From NCBI RefSeq assembly GCF_001857965.1, contig NZ_CP017774.1, positions 620,001 to 684,000 on the forward strand: a DNA stretch of 64,000 nt. The letters run 5' to 3'. Shown here one piece after another: positions 1 to 10,876 of the stretch (position 1 is the first letter of the stretch; each line of letters starts with the position of its first letter). The DNA is from Flavobacterium commune (lineage in GTDB: Bacteria > Bacteroidota > Bacteroidia > Flavobacteriales > Flavobacteriaceae). A model generated the notes under the pieces. The model was not told the origin of the DNA. It ran no database searches and saw only the letters and a list, made by a program, of their open reading frames with translations. Position numbers and translations under genes: made by a program.

Positions 1-2825
1 ATTCTTACATAGGACGCATCTTCAACAAAATAATCAGAAAACAAATTATTAGTTGTAGCTGCTGTTGTAACTCTGGGAACGCTATTACTAGTTCCTTCTC
101 CAGTCCATCTGCCTAAAACATAATTTAAACGATTGGCATCTGGTGCAACACTCTCGTAATTACGAACCATATTATTGCCTAAAGAAGCAAAGGTGTACAT
201 CGAAAAATCAAGTGCTTTATAATTAAACTGCACATTGAAACCCATTGTTGCTGTAGGGATTGGATCTCCAATATCTGTTCTGTCATCAAAACTGATTTTG
301 CCATCTCCATTAACATCAACATATCTAATATCTCCCGGAGATGCCGCTACTCCAAGCTCAACCTGAGATGGGGCATCATTAACTTCTTGTTGATTTTGAA
401 AAATACCATTTGTTTTCAAACCATAAAAATACCCTATGGAATGACCTACCTGCATTCTTGAAGGCGCTTGTTGACCAATTCCAAAGGAGCCACCGGCAAT
501 AAATGGTGTCCCCATATAAGTTACATTGTTGCGTAGCATAGTAACATTGTAACCTAAACTCATATTAAAATCATCTGAAAATCTATTGCTATAATTTACA
601 GCAAATTCAATACCTTCATTTCTAACTGTTCCAGCATTAATCGTAGGATTTGAAGCTCCGGGTGCTTGCCCTCCTGATATGCCTGAAACTGGAATGCCAG
701 GGATTAATAAATCAGCTCTGGTATCAATAAAATAATCAACAACTATATTTATTTTATTGTCAAACAAATTCATATCTACTCCAACATCAAATTTCTTAGC
801 TTCTTCCCATTTAAGATTCGGATTCGGAATTTGACCACTAGCGCGACCATTTATTAAAGTACCATCAAAAACATAGGTTGCTTCACCCGTAAGCTGAGAA
901 ATGTAGCCATTATTAGGAATAGCATCATTTCCTACTATACCATAACTTCCTCTTAATTTTAAGAAATTTATAATTGATGATTCACCAAAAAATCCTTCGT
1001 CAGAAATTACCCAACCAGCCGTTACCGAAGGAAAATAACCTACTTTATTTCCCGGACCAAATTTGGTTGAAGCATCTCGTCTTAACATGGCAGACAAAAG
1101 ATATTTTCCTTTATAATCGTATTGTAATCTTCCAAAATAAGACAACCTTCTTTCGTCATATACATAAGAACTTACAGGCACTGTTCCTGCAGGAGGAGCA
1201 CCGTTAGCCAAGCTAATATCGGCAAAATCCCATGAATTATTAGGCACATCATAACCTGTTGCAAATAAACCGTTACCATATTCTTTAAAAATAGTATTAC
1301 CAACTACACCAACCAATTTGTGGTTTTCAGCTATGGTTTTAGTATAAGTAGCAAATAAATCAAAAGAATAGTTGTTGTCGTTAACCGCATTTTGAGAGAC
1401 GGAGCTACGTGTGGTATTAAACACTTTACCACTACCGTAATCTAATATCGGAGAAAAGCTTTTAGACTCACTATTTGCCGTTTTAAATCCAATGGTACTG
1501 CTTAATACAAAAGCAGGAGTGAACTTATAATCCAACCCAAAATTTCCATTTATTTGCTTAAAGTTATAATCATTATAACTATTAGCAATTTGAGCCAAAG
1601 GGTTAATCATTTCATTTCCTAGGGAGCCTCCCGGAAACACCGTAAAATTACCTGATGAATCGTAAGGATTAAGATTAGATGGCGCATTAACTGCATTTAA
1701 TAGTACGGAAGCATTGCTATTCTCAGGCAAGGTTCTTCTGTCAAAATAGGTATAAATCACATTTGTTTTTAACTTTAGCTTCTCAGTAACATCTGCACCA
1801 AGAGAAACCCTTGCTGTATTTCTTAAAAATCCGGATTTTGATTCACCTACAATCCCTTCTTGATCTAAGTGTGAACCACTAACAGAATACGTAATCTTGT
1901 CAGATCCTCCCGAAAAAGTCAAATCGTGACTAATGATAGGCACCCCTTTACTTAGCGTTTTGTCCTGCCAATTTGTTCCTTTACCAAATCCGCTAACATT
2001 TGTATATGGTATTGCATTTCCACTATTAGCATATCTTTCATTAAGCAACAAAGCATATTCCGTAGCATTTAATATTGGTAAAGTGCGTGAAGTTTCTTGG
2101 AAACCAGCATAGGTATTATATACTATTTTACCTTTAGAATTCTTTTTACCCATTTTAGTGGTTACTAAGATTACACCATTCGCCGCAGCAGAACCATAAA
2201 TGGCAGCCTGTGCATCTTTTAAAACAGTGATGGTTTCAACATCATTAGGATTCAATAGTCCCAATTCTCCAATATAACCATCTATTATAGTTAATGGTTT
2301 GGCATCACCATTAGTAGCAATACCACGAATTCTGATATCCAATGCTGCACCTGGAGATCCTGATTGAGTAGTAACATTAACCCCTGAAACAGTTCCTTGT
2401 AAAGCTTGTTCTATTCTTACAGGTTTTAATACTTCTAAAGTTTTACTATCCACAGTAGAAACTGCTCCGGTAACTTCTTTCTTTTTTTGGCTTCCATAAC
2501 CAATTACAACCACTTCATCTAACACTTTTGAATCTTCTAATAGAGTAATACTCATATTAGTGTTAGTTCCTGTTACGGAATATTCAAAAGTTTTATACCC
2601 TATAAAAGAAAAGACAACAACGGAACCCGATGGAAGTCCCTTTAAAGTAAAATTCCCATCAAAATCAGTGGAGGTACCACTAGTGCTGTTCTTAACTTGA
2701 ACATTAACCCCTGGTATTGGTAAACCAGAACTTTTTTCTTTTACAGTTCCACCTATGTCATAACTTTGAGAAAAAACCAAAGTTGAAAACATTAGAAAAA
2801 CAATTAATAGATAATTTGATTTCAT
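1..2825 (-). CDS. SusC/RagA family TonB-linked outer membrane protein (3' end outside window)
   Basis: The open frame starts with ATG at 2825 and runs off the left edge without a stop, giving at least 941 residues. Residues 1-19 form a signal peptide ending in VFS/Q. A carboxypeptidase-regulatory-like domain follows (about 22-100, GTVKEKSSGLPIPGVNV), then a TonB-box-like stretch (DEVVVIGYG, about 105) and the plug domain with the SusC signature (about 130-215, including LQGTVSGVNV and RIRG). The rest is beta-barrel with many aromatic turns. Family knowledge: SusC proteins form TonB-dependent glycan or peptide importers with a SusD lipoprotein, whose gene would lie beyond position 1. The propeller-HTH regulator just upstream on the same strand is its probable controller. 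The substrate cannot be deduced from what is visible. Confidence 0.95.
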   Translation of the reverse strand, partial: MKSNYLLIVFLMFSTLVFSQSYDIGGTVKEKSSGLPIPGVNVQVKNSTSGTSTDFDGNFTLKGLPSGSVVVFSFIGYKTFEYSVTGTNTNMSITLLEDSKVLDEVVVIGYGSQKKKEVTGAVSTVDSKTLEVLKPVRIEQALQGTVSGVNVTTQSGSPGAALDIRIRGIATNGDAKPLTIIDGYIGELGLLNPNDVETITVLKDAQAAIYGSAAANGVILVTTKMGKKNSKGKIVYNTYAGFQETSRTLPILNATEYALLLNERYANSGNAIPYTNVSGFGKGTNWQDKTLSKGVPIISHDLTFSGGSDKITYSVSGSHLDQEGIVGESKSGFLRNTARVSLGADVTEKLKLKTNVIYTYFDRRTLPENSNASVLLNAVNAPSNLNPYDSSGNFTVFPGGSLGNEMINPLAQIANSYNDYNFKQINGNFGLDYKFTPAFVLSSTIGFKTANSESKSFSPILDYGSGKVFNTTRSSVSQNAVNDNNYSFDLFATYTKTIAENHKLVGVVGNTIFKEYGNGLFATGYDVPNNSWDFADISLANGAPPAGTVPVSSYVYDERRLSYFGRLQYDYKGKYLLSAMLRRDASTKFGPGNKVGYFPSVTAGWVISDEGFFGESSIINFLKLRGSYGIVGNDAIPNNGYISQLTGEATYVFDGTLINGRASGQIPNPNLKWEEAKKFDVGVDMNLFDNKINIVVDYFIDTRADLLIPGIPVSGISGGQAPGASNPTINAGTVRNEGIEFAVNYSNRFSDDFNMSLGYNVTMLRNNVTYMGTPFIAGGSFGIGQQAPSRMQVGHSIGYFYGLKTNGIFQNQQEVNDAPSQVELGVAASPGDIRYVDVNGDGKISFDDRTDIGDPIPTATMGFNVQFNYKALDFSMYTFASLGNNMVRNYESVAPDANRLNYVLGRWTGEGTSNSVPRVTTAATTNNLFSDYFVEDASYVR

Positions 2826-3001
2826 ATAGTTTGTGTTTTTTATTGTGAATTATAAAATTATAATCTTAAAACGCTAATTCATTAAAAATAACCCCTACAA
2901 AAAACATACAATAAAAATAAAAACACTTTTATTTATCAATAATTCAACAAAAACAAGAAAACACAAGAAATAATGAATCCTTAATTTTTTATTAAAAAAC
3001 A

Positions 3002-3035
3002 TAAAAAAACCACAATATTTAGCAAATGTTGTGGT
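3002..3035 (-). terminator. Rho-independent terminator of the propeller-HTH regulator gene
   Basis: Twelve-base arms at 3009-3020 and 3024-3035 pair with a single G-U position. On the minus strand the hairpin is followed by a run of seven T. It lies 35 bases past the regulator stop and separates the regulator from the susC-like gene. Confidence 0.75.
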
Positions 3036-3069
3036 AATGTATAGTTTTTACTGTCTTTGTAAAGGTCAG

Positions 3070-5871
3070 CTATACAGTCAAAATATACTCAACCAAGCCT
3101 TGTTCATGTGATAAATCCATTTTTTTACGCAAACGGTATCTTTTTATCTCAACGCTTCGTACCGATATATTTAACAATGGAGCTATTTCTTTTGAAGACA
3201 AATTGAGTCTTAAGTAAGCACATAATCGCAAATCATTTGCAGTTAAGGAAGGGTGTGCCTCTTTCATTTTTTTCAGGAAATCCTTATCTGTTTTATTAAA
3301 AGCTTCCTGAAAAACACTCCAGGAATCTTTTCCTGTAATATTCTTATTGATAGTAGAAATTACGGTTTTAATACTTCGGCTATCACTTTCTTCATTGTTT
3401 TTTAAATCTTTCTGGATAAAGGCTAATAATTCATTTTTACTATGCAAACTCATAGCAGAAGCAGCAAGCTCTTTATTGATTTCATCCACATCATGAGATA
3501 ATTGTTCATTTTTTAAACGCATTAATTGTTGTTCATTTTCCAACTCTTTTATCTCTAACAACAAATTATTTTCTTCAATCAGTTTTTCTTTCTGACGTTG
3601 ATAATATTTATTGTATTCTTTATGAATTAATCGAATGGATAAAAATCCTAAAAGAATATAAATAACAATAGCCAAATTAGTAGCATACCAAGGTTTTAAA
3701 ATGGTAAAATGATAAGTTACTGTGTTTTCCAGATTCGAATTAGCCAATTTTGCCTTCACTTTAAAAACATAATCCCCTGATGGTAAATTCTTAAAATTAA
3801 CTGAGGGCCTTACATTCCAATCACTCCATTGATCCTGAAAACCTTCTAAAATATATTGGTACTCCACATTAATATATTTATTGTACTCGGCTACGGTGTA
3901 TGAAAAAGTAAGGTTGTTTTCATCATGTGGAAATCGACCTTCCTCAAGAATTGGATTAGTTTTCACTGACCCATTTAGCGTATTACTACTAATATTTGAA
4001 ATAGAAACTTTATAATTTTCGAAAGCCAATTCGTTAATATTCATTGTATAATAACCATCCGTAGTTCCAAAAAAATAAGTAGAAGGCGATAATTGAGTAA
4101 TATTCTCATAGCCTAACATGGAATTTGTCAATGAAGCAGGAATAGGAATACTGTTTCTTTTTAGCTTATTAATCAACTTATTAGAAGCATAATAACTAAT
4201 ATAATTCTTGGAAAACAACCATATTTTATTAGAATTATCTACAATCATTTTACCCGAAGTATATTCGTCTTTTTCAAAAACAGAACTCAAAACCGGCTCT
4301 TTATAAAACTCTTTTGTTGCATTATTTAATTTAAAAACCCCTTCTTTATTAGCATAATAGATTACGTTGTTAAACTGAACCAAACTGGCATTTTTCCCTT
4401 TTTTGGGATTTTTATAGGCAAAATTCCTTCTGACTTCCTGAAGTTTAGCATCGGTTTCTAATCTAAAAACCCCTTTGTATTCGTGGCTTACATAGATTTC
4501 GAAACCTTTAGTAATAGCAAAATATTTAGAAGAATAATCAAAACCTCTGATTTTATTTCTAAAAACCCATTCGTTATTTTTTTTCTCTAAAACCGAAACA
4601 CCATAATAATTCCCTTGTAACAAAAGATTTTTATTTCCGGGAACTCTAACAAAATTCCAGGTTCCTGATTTGGAAAAAATATTCTTCACAATTCCATTTG
4701 TTACCACAAAAGTTCCTAAATCATGTCCGCAAAACAAGGTACCATCATACAAATACAAGGACCAAACCTGCCCTTTTGTACCACTTATAAATTGAAATTC
4801 ATCGTTACTTTGATAATCCTTGTAAAACAACCCCTGATTAGTTCCTACATATAATTTTCCATTGTACAATTGCGAAGTATAAACTGTACCTAAAACCCCG
4901 GAATCATCCACATAACTCTGTATAGGCGAATTGAGATTGATGCAGTTAATCCCATTATCAAGACCAATCCAGAGATTTTTTTCTTTATCCTCAAACAATG
5001 ATAAGGCGGTATTATTGCTCAAACCTTTCTTTTGAGAGATATGGTATTTCTTTTTTCCTTCCTTGGTTATGATAAAAATACCGTTTGAAACCGTTCCTAT
5101 AACATAGCCGCCATTAGACAATGACTCACAACTATAGACACTTTCGTCGGCAAAATTAACATCAATTTCGGTTGGGAATTTCTTTAATTCTTTCTCTGAA
5201 AGAGTATAAAAACCAGCCCCTTGAGTTAAAATTAAAAGTTCATCTCCTTGTTCAAAAACATTTACAATCCGATTTTTTTTCAAATCAGGATGAGCTGAAA
5301 TTAATTTGCTCTTTCCTCCTTCAATTTCAAATAATCCTTCATTATTAGTTTGATAATAAAAAGCATTCTTTGTTTTAAAAGCTTTAATAATATTAGCACT
5401 GGGCGCAATAATTTTAAAACTATTATTTTGTGTATCATAAATATAAATCCGATTCAAAGACTGAAAAACAACCCAATAATCATAACTTAATATATTCCAA
5501 AATTGCTCATCATCTAAAATCTTAGATTTTATGGCAGCACTTAAAGACTTATATGCTAACAAACCATCTGATTTTCGCTTCCAAAAACCAAATTCCATAT
5601 AACTACCTGTATAAATTCGATCTCCAATTACTTTTACTGACCTGATAATAGTTTCATTTGGAGAAGGGTACAATTTCCAATACGAACCATTAAACTCTAA
5701 AAGTCCTTCATTGTTGGCAAAAAACACAAACTGATTTTGATCTTGTGAAATCATCCAGTTTTGATTTCCTGCCCCATAACTACTAGGAACGTATTTCACA
5801 ATAGGAGGCAAATCTTGTGAGAAAACGGCAATAGAAAAAATAAAAAATAAGAAAGTAATTTTTGTTTTCAA
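3070..5871 (-). CDS. Membrane-spanning propeller / Y_Y_Y / LuxR-type HTH transcriptional regulator
   Basis: A 933-residue one-component regulator. Residues 1-18 are a signal peptide. Residues about 20-620 hold repeated two-component-regulator-propeller blades (for example WIGLDNGI and GLFYKD motifs). A Y_Y_Y domain follows at about 655-722 (YQYILEGFQDQWSDW). One transmembrane helix lies at about 732-750, a long coiled coil at about 755-825, and a C-terminal LuxR-like HTH at 873-933 (LTANDLRLCAYLRLNLSSKE). Unlike hybrid two-component systems, no histidine kinase or receiver domain is present, so an outside signal would pass through the membrane directly to the DNA-binding end. The position upstream of the susC-like gene suggests control of that uptake locus (inference). 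The start is TTG at 5871; no in-frame ATG precedes the signal peptide. Confidence 0.88.
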   Translation of the reverse strand: MKTKITFLFFIFSIAVFSQDLPPIVKYVPSSYGAGNQNWMISQDQNQFVFFANNEGLLEFNGSYWKLYPSPNETIIRSVKVIGDRIYTGSYMEFGFWKRKSDGLLAYKSLSAAIKSKILDDEQFWNILSYDYWVVFQSLNRIYIYDTQNNSFKIIAPSANIIKAFKTKNAFYYQTNNEGLFEIEGGKSKLISAHPDLKKNRIVNVFEQGDELLILTQGAGFYTLSEKELKKFPTEIDVNFADESVYSCESLSNGGYVIGTVSNGIFIITKEGKKKYHISQKKGLSNNTALSLFEDKEKNLWIGLDNGINCINLNSPIQSYVDDSGVLGTVYTSQLYNGKLYVGTNQGLFYKDYQSNDEFQFISGTKGQVWSLYLYDGTLFCGHDLGTFVVTNGIVKNIFSKSGTWNFVRVPGNKNLLLQGNYYGVSVLEKKNNEWVFRNKIRGFDYSSKYFAITKGFEIYVSHEYKGVFRLETDAKLQEVRRNFAYKNPKKGKNASLVQFNNVIYYANKEGVFKLNNATKEFYKEPVLSSVFEKDEYTSGKMIVDNSNKIWLFSKNYISYYASNKLINKLKRNSIPIPASLTNSMLGYENITQLSPSTYFFGTTDGYYTMNINELAFENYKVSISNISSNTLNGSVKTNPILEEGRFPHDENNLTFSYTVAEYNKYINVEYQYILEGFQDQWSDWNVRPSVNFKNLPSGDYVFKVKAKLANSNLENTVTYHFTILKPWYATNLAIVIYILLGFLSIRLIHKEYNKYYQRQKEKLIEENNLLLEIKELENEQQLMRLKNEQLSHDVDEINKELAASAMSLHSKNELLAFIQKDLKNNEESDSRSIKTVISTINKNITGKDSWSVFQEAFNKTDKDFLKKMKEAHPSLTANDLRLCAYLRLNLSSKEIAPLLNISVRSVEIKRYRLRKKMDLSHEQGLVEYILTV

Positions 5872-6042
5872 GGCTAAGTCTTTTTTTTGGTCTATTGTAA
5901 ATTTAAAACTAAATCCAATTAGTTGTTGAAAAATAAATACTTAATAATTCCACAATTCTAATTTACTCAACTCCATCCAAAAGCCACTTATTTTAACTAA
6001 ATTTAGGATTTGTTCACCTCTGTTTCTCAGTCATAAAATGAT

Positions 6043-6050
6043 TACTTTTG
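6043..6050 (+). promoter_or_regulatory. -7 box of the uvrA promoter
   Basis: TACTTTTG matches the Bacteroidetes -7 consensus TAnnTTTG and sits 19 bases upstream of the uvrA ATG. The upstream element is weak: TTTC at 6023-6026 with a 16-base spacer. No SOS-type operator was recognised. Confidence 0.5.
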
Positions 6051-6069
6051 TAAAAATCCAATATTTTTT

Positions 6070-8877
6070 ATGCAAGTTGACTTTTCTAAAATAGATCCAA
6101 AGAAAAATATAATAATCAAAGGGGCTCAGGTACACAATTTAAAAAATCTCGATGTTGTCATTCCTCGAAATAAATTAGTGGTAATTACAGGACTTTCAGG
6201 CTCAGGGAAATCCAGTTTAGCATTTGATACTTTGTATGCCGAAGGACAACGTCGCTATGTGGAAAGTTTATCGTCCTATGCGAGACAATTTCTTGGACGA
6301 TTAGACAAACCAAAGGTTGAATACATTAAGGGTATTGCTCCAGCCATAGCCATTGAACAAAAAGTAAACACCACTAACGCCCGTTCTACCGTAGGAACTT
6401 CGACAGAGATTTACGATTACATGAAATTATTGTATGCCCGAATTGGAAGAACATTTTCTCCGGTTTCGGGTCGTGAAGTCAAAAAAAATACGGTTTCGGA
6501 TGTCATCAACGATGTAAAAAATCTGGAACTTAACAGCAAATGGTTGCTCCTTGCTCCTATTCACCTGGAAGAAGGAAGACAACTGGAAGACAAACTAAAA
6601 GTATTGCTTCAACAAGGTTTTTCCAGAATTTTAGTCAATAATGAAACGGTTCGCTTAGACGAATTCTCAACTTCGTTAGAAGTGACCGAAAAACACAGTT
6701 TTGACCACAAAGACATTCTGCTGATTGTAGACCGTATTGTTGTTAAAGACGAGGAAGAATTCTACAACCGTCTTGCCGACGCCGTACAGACTGCTTTTTA
6801 TGAAGGAAAAGGAATCTGTTATTTACAGGAATTAAACACCGAAAAACGATTTGATTATTCAAATAATTTTGAGATGGACGGAATTACGTTCTTGGAACCT
6901 AATCTGCATTTATTCAGCTTTAACAATCCTTATGGCGCCTGCTCTAGCTGTGAAGGTTATGGAAACATCATTGGGATTGATGCCGAATTGGTAGTTCCAA
7001 ACACCAGTTTATCGATTTACGAAAATGCTATTTTCCCTTGGCGTGGCGAAAGCATGAGTTGGTACCGCGACCAATTAGTCAATAGTGCTTACAAATTTGA
7101 CTTTCCTATCCATAAACCGTATTTCCAGTTAACCGAAGAACAAAAAGAATTAATCTGGACTGGAAACTCCTATTTCCAAGGTCTGAATGACTTTTTCAAA
7201 GAACTGGAAGAGAAAAATTATAAGATACAAAATCGAGTAATGCTCTCGCGTTACCGAGGAAAAACTAAATGTCAGACCTGCAAAGGAAAACGCCTGCGTG
7301 TAGAAGCTTCTTACGTTAAAATAAATGGCAAAACCGTTTCTGATTTAGTCGATTTACCTATTAAACATTTAGTTGATTTCTTTAAAAATTTAGAATTAGA
7401 CGAATACGAAAAACAAATAGCCAAAAGACTTTTGGTCGAAATTAATAATCGTTTATCCTTTTTAACCGAAGTCGGTTTGGATTATTTAACATTGAATCGA
7501 AATTCGGCCACACTTTCAGGAGGAGAATCGCAGCGTATCAATCTGGCCACTTCTTTAGGTAGTAGTTTAGTAGGATCAATGTATATTTTGGACGAACCGA
7601 GTATTGGCTTACACCCAAAAGACAGCGAACGTTTGATAAAAGTATTGTTGTCCCTACGTGATTTAGGCAATACTGTAATTGTTGTCGAGCACGACGAAGA
7701 CATCATGAAAGCAGCCGATATGATTATCGACATCGGTCCTGAAGCGGGAACTTTTGGTGGAGAATTAGTCGCTCAAGGTGATTTTGAAGAAATACTCCAT
7801 TCTACTTCGCTCACGGCACAATACCTCAATGGCGATTTAGAAATTGCGGTACCTAAAAGACGTCGTACTTTCAAAAATCACATCGAAATAAAAGGTGCCA
7901 GAGAAAATAATCTTCAAAACATTGATGTTACTTTCCCTTTGGATGTACTTACCGTGATTACAGGAGTTTCCGGAAGTGGAAAAAGTACGCTAATCAAGAA
8001 AATTCTGTTTCCTGCTATGCAGAAGAAACTGGATAATGCAGGAGAAAAAGCGGGACAATTTACCGAAATATCAGGCTCTTTTTCGCAAATAAAACACATT
8101 GAATATGTAGACCAAAACCCAATAGGAAGAAGCTCGCGTTCAAATCCGGTGACTTATATTAAAGCCTATGATGACATCAGAGATTTATTTGCCAAAGAAA
8201 AACTATCCAAAATAAGAGGTTATCAGGCCAAACATTTCTCTTTTAATGTTGATGGAGGACGTTGTGAAACCTGCAGCGGTGAAGGAACCATCAATGTTGA
8301 AATGGTTTTTATGGCCGACGTGCAATTACCTTGCGAAACCTGCAATGGAAAACGCTTTAAAAAAGAAGTATTAGAAGTGGCTTTTGAAGGCAAAAACATC
8401 AACGACATTTTAACAATGACCATCGATGATGCCTTAGCTTTTTTCGAAAAAAACAAACAAAACAAGATTACCCAAAAACTAAAACCTTTGCAGGATGTTG
8501 GTTTGGGTTATGTACAATTAGGACAATCTTCTTCAACCCTTTCTGGTGGAGAAGCGCAACGTATCAAACTGGCTTCTTTTTTGGTAAAAGGAGCTACTAA
8601 AGACAAGGCCTTATTTGTTTTTGACGAACCTACCACAGGTTTACACTTTCATGACATCAAGAAACTATTAGCTTCTTTTGATGCCTTGATAGAAAAAGGA
8701 CATTCTTTATTGGTGATAGAACACAATCTCGACCTGATAAAATGTGCCGACTGGATTATTGATTTAGGACCTGAAGGCGGAGAAAACGGAGGGCAATTAT
8801 TAGCAGTAGGAACACCTGAAGAAATTGTAAAAAACAAAAAATCGATTACCGCTCAATATCTCAAAGAAAAACTTTGA
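6070..8877 (+). CDS. uvrA: Excinuclease ABC subunit A
   Basis: The 935-residue protein is the DNA damage-recognition ATPase of nucleotide excision repair, working with UvrB and UvrC in the cytoplasm. Two ABC modules are complete. The first has Walker [10 protein letters not shown] at about 41-49 and signature [11 protein letters not shown] near 481, followed by an ILDEPS Walker B. The second has Walker [10 protein letters not shown] near 632, signature [11 protein letters not shown] near 824 and a VFDEPT Walker B. Zinc-binding CxxC pairs lie near 290 and 400 (CSSC, CQTC) and near 732 and 755 (CETC, CETC). Length is normal for UvrA. It is transcribed alone, diverging from the regulator upstream and converging with a small gene downstream. 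Confidence 0.97.
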   Translation: MQVDFSKIDPKKNIIIKGAQVHNLKNLDVVIPRNKLVVITGLSGSGKSSLAFDTLYAEGQRRYVESLSSYARQFLGRLDKPKVEYIKGIAPAIAIEQKVNTTNARSTVGTSTEIYDYMKLLYARIGRTFSPVSGREVKKNTVSDVINDVKNLELNSKWLLLAPIHLEEGRQLEDKLKVLLQQGFSRILVNNETVRLDEFSTSLEVTEKHSFDHKDILLIVDRIVVKDEEEFYNRLADAVQTAFYEGKGICYLQELNTEKRFDYSNNFEMDGITFLEPNLHLFSFNNPYGACSSCEGYGNIIGIDAELVVPNTSLSIYENAIFPWRGESMSWYRDQLVNSAYKFDFPIHKPYFQLTEEQKELIWTGNSYFQGLNDFFKELEEKNYKIQNRVMLSRYRGKTKCQTCKGKRLRVEASYVKINGKTVSDLVDLPIKHLVDFFKNLELDEYEKQIAKRLLVEINNRLSFLTEVGLDYLTLNRNSATLSGGESQRINLATSLGSSLVGSMYILDEPSIGLHPKDSERLIKVLLSLRDLGNTVIVVEHDEDIMKAADMIIDIGPEAGTFGGELVAQGDFEEILHSTSLTAQYLNGDLEIAVPKRRRTFKNHIEIKGARENNLQNIDVTFPLDVLTVITGVSGSGKSTLIKKILFPAMQKKLDNAGEKAGQFTEISGSFSQIKHIEYVDQNPIGRSSRSNPVTYIKAYDDIRDLFAKEKLSKIRGYQAKHFSFNVDGGRCETCSGEGTINVEMVFMADVQLPCETCNGKRFKKEVLEVAFEGKNINDILTMTIDDALAFFEKNKQNKITQKLKPLQDVGLGYVQLGQSSSTLSGGEAQRIKLASFLVKGATKDKALFVFDEPTTGLHFHDIKKLLASFDALIEKGHSLLVIEHNLDLIKCADWIIDLGPEGGENGGQLLAVGTPEEIVKNKKSITAQYLKEKL

Positions 8878-8893
8878 ACACCTTTAAAATAAG

Positions 8894-8940
8894 AACCGCA
8901 GATTCGCAGATTAAAAATATAAATCTGCGAATCTGCGGTT
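8894..8940. repeat. Perfect 19-bp inverted repeat between convergent genes
   Basis: The arms aaccgcagattcgcagatt (8894-8912) and its exact reverse complement (8922-8940) flank a 9-base AT loop. Each arm also contains an internal direct repeat (gcagatt cgcagatt). It lies between uvrA (plus) and the 97-residue ORF (minus), where it could end transcription from both sides, but it has no strong T-tract. Related phrases (atctcacgcagat, aatctgcgtg) recur at about 22190 and 22449, which suggests a dispersed repeat family. Confidence 0.85.
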
Positions 8941-8971
8941 AAATCATGCGGTTTTTATTTTAGTTCCGAAA

Positions 8972-9265
8972 CTAACTATAACATTTATCCTCAAAAGGAT
9001 TTCCGTCTTCATCGATGGCAATTATAATTTTCCTCTCTTTTTTAGCTTCAAAAGATTTGAATGCCCAGGGAATAGACCACAATCCGAAAGTGGCACAGGA
9101 AATCCAAAAATTCAAACGATGATTGATTTTATCGGGCTTTTTAGACAAAACTACAAAAGGTAATTTATCATTAACTTCTTCTACAACAAAACCCTTTTTA
9201 ATCTTTTGGGCTAAAACTGTAGCCAATTTTAAATTCTGATTTTTAATAATTAAAGTGTTTTCCAT
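8972..9265 (-). CDS. Small single-pass membrane protein, hypothetical
   Basis: A 97-residue protein of no recognised family. Residues about 50-70 form one hydrophobic aromatic segment (LNFWISCATFGLWSIPWAF) between a basic N-terminal half and a charged C-terminal tail (EAKKERKIIIAIDEDGNP). ATG at 9265 is a good start. It stands alone, with the 19-bp hairpin downstream and 133 bases separating it from the flippase gene. Function is unknown. Confidence 0.65.
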   Translation of the reverse strand: MENTLIIKNQNLKLATVLAQKIKKGFVVEEVNDKLPFVVLSKKPDKINHRLNFWISCATFGLWSIPWAFKSFEAKKERKIIIAIDEDGNPFEDKCYS

Positions 9266-9398
9266 GATTTGAGGGTTATCAACAGATTAATGCCTATTCA
9301 ACGACAATAAAGCTGCCACAAATTTAATACCACAAATCAACTTTTTCAATACCCACTTTTAGTGATTAACACTCCTAAAAACGACTAAAAAGAAAATT

Positions 9399-10868
9399 TT
9401 ATCTTACAATACCAAGCTTTTTCAACAAACCATCCATAACCTGATTGATTTCGACAGAAATAACAAACTTATAATTCAAATAAACATAAGCTATAGTTAC
9501 TAAAATGGATTTTAAAATAATAGCGACAATAGGACTCAAAGAAAAATCCCAAAAATAGAACGCTAAAAACAAAACCGTAGTGAGATATAACGAATACAGT
9601 GTTTGTTTAGTAAACGGATACAAATGCAAACGTTTTACAACAAACATCAATTTAGCTAAACTATATAACGTGATTGACAATAAAGTAGCAAATGCTGACC
9701 CCATGATTCCATAAATTGGGATAAAAACCATATTTAAACCTACGGTTAGAACAACCAAAAGCACACCTAAAAACAATACGGCTCGATAATACTTGGTATT
9801 GAAAATAATGGCATTATTATTCCCCAAAATCAAATCAAAATACTTAGACAAACCAATCATAAAAACCACCGATATCCCTCCGGCATATTCAGGTGGAACT
9901 AACTGATAAAGCATTTTAATATTGACAAAAATACCCAGCATTACAAATCCTCCTACTACCTGTAAATTAATCGATGTTTTTTTATACAAAATATCCATTT
10001 CGTCATGGTTATTTTCGTGCATTAATCGGGCTGTGATAGGATACACAATTTGGTGCATGGCACGACTGGGAACCGAAATTACCAAAGCAATGTAAGTAGC
10101 CACCGAATAGTAGGCTATATTTTCGATATTCATATATTGATTCAATATCATTTTATCACCATCTAACAATAAATTAGCAACGCTACCCGATAAAATAATG
10201 TAAAATGTATAAACTAAAATATCTTTAGTATTAGCCGGAATGGTAAATTGAAAATCAGGTTTTTGAATACTAAAAGCATAAAACATGGTTATCAGAAGTG
10301 CCAAAAGATACACAACTGCTGTAGCATAAACAAAACCTTCTACCGTTATCCAATTGTAATAAACGCCAACCAATAAAAATAAGGAAGCCAATCGGAGTGC
10401 TACTTCTTTAATAAAATTTCCAAAAACCGAGTGCATATGAACCCGCAGCCAGGCATAGAAAATTTCGAAATAAGCCATACAAATCCCTATAAAAGGAATC
10501 AGCCAAATATAATTTTTAACGATGATATTCTTCTTAGATAAAAAATACAATATTTCATCAAAAAAGATAAAACCAATCAAACATAAGGGAACAATCAACA
10601 GCAAAGGAAACAGTACGGTAAAAGATAAAAACCGGGATCTTTCCTCGTTAGTTTCATACTGAGAATAGAATTTTACCAAAGTATTCTGCATTCCAATGGC
10701 AAACAAAGGCATAATTACATTGGCCGAAGACAAAATATAATTAGTTAAAGCATAATAGGTTGCACCAAGAAAAACAGGATACAAATAAATGGTATTGATT
10801 CCTCCAATAGCAAAACCGATATAGGTAATAATGGTGTTTTTTAAGGACTGATTTAATACGATTCCCAT
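9399..10868 (-). CDS. Polysaccharide/lipid-linked oligosaccharide flippase (Wzx/MATE-like)
   Basis: A 489-residue, highly hydrophobic protein with about 12-14 predicted membrane helices, the size and layout of Wzx-type flippases in the MOP exporter superfamily. Such proteins move undecaprenyl-linked sugar units across the inner membrane for surface polysaccharide assembly. Only 8 bases separate its start from the stop of the glycosyltransferase gene upstream, so the two are probably co-transcribed. The substrate cannot be told from sequence. Peptidoglycan lipid II flippase (MurJ) is less likely because of the glycan-gene context. Confidence 0.82.
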   Translation of the reverse strand: MGIVLNQSLKNTIITYIGFAIGGINTIYLYPVFLGATYYALTNYILSSANVIMPLFAIGMQNTLVKFYSQYETNEERSRFLSFTVLFPLLLIVPLCLIGFIFFDEILYFLSKKNIIVKNYIWLIPFIGICMAYFEIFYAWLRVHMHSVFGNFIKEVALRLASLFLLVGVYYNWITVEGFVYATAVVYLLALLITMFYAFSIQKPDFQFTIPANTKDILVYTFYIILSGSVANLLLDGDKMILNQYMNIENIAYYSVATYIALVISVPSRAMHQIVYPITARLMHENNHDEMDILYKKTSINLQVVGGFVMLGIFVNIKMLYQLVPPEYAGGISVVFMIGLSKYFDLILGNNNAIIFNTKYYRAVLFLGVLLVVLTVGLNMVFIPIYGIMGSAFATLLSITLYSLAKLMFVVKRLHLYPFTKQTLYSLYLTTVLFLAFYFWDFSLSPIVAIILKSILVTIAYVYLNYKFVISVEINQVMDGLLKKLGIVR

Positions 10869-10876
10869 TTATAAAA

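Noticed and set aside
974..1207. 77-codon plus-strand frame inside the susC-like region
   Set aside because: It is the antisense shadow of the SusC coding frame and has no protein-like features or start context.
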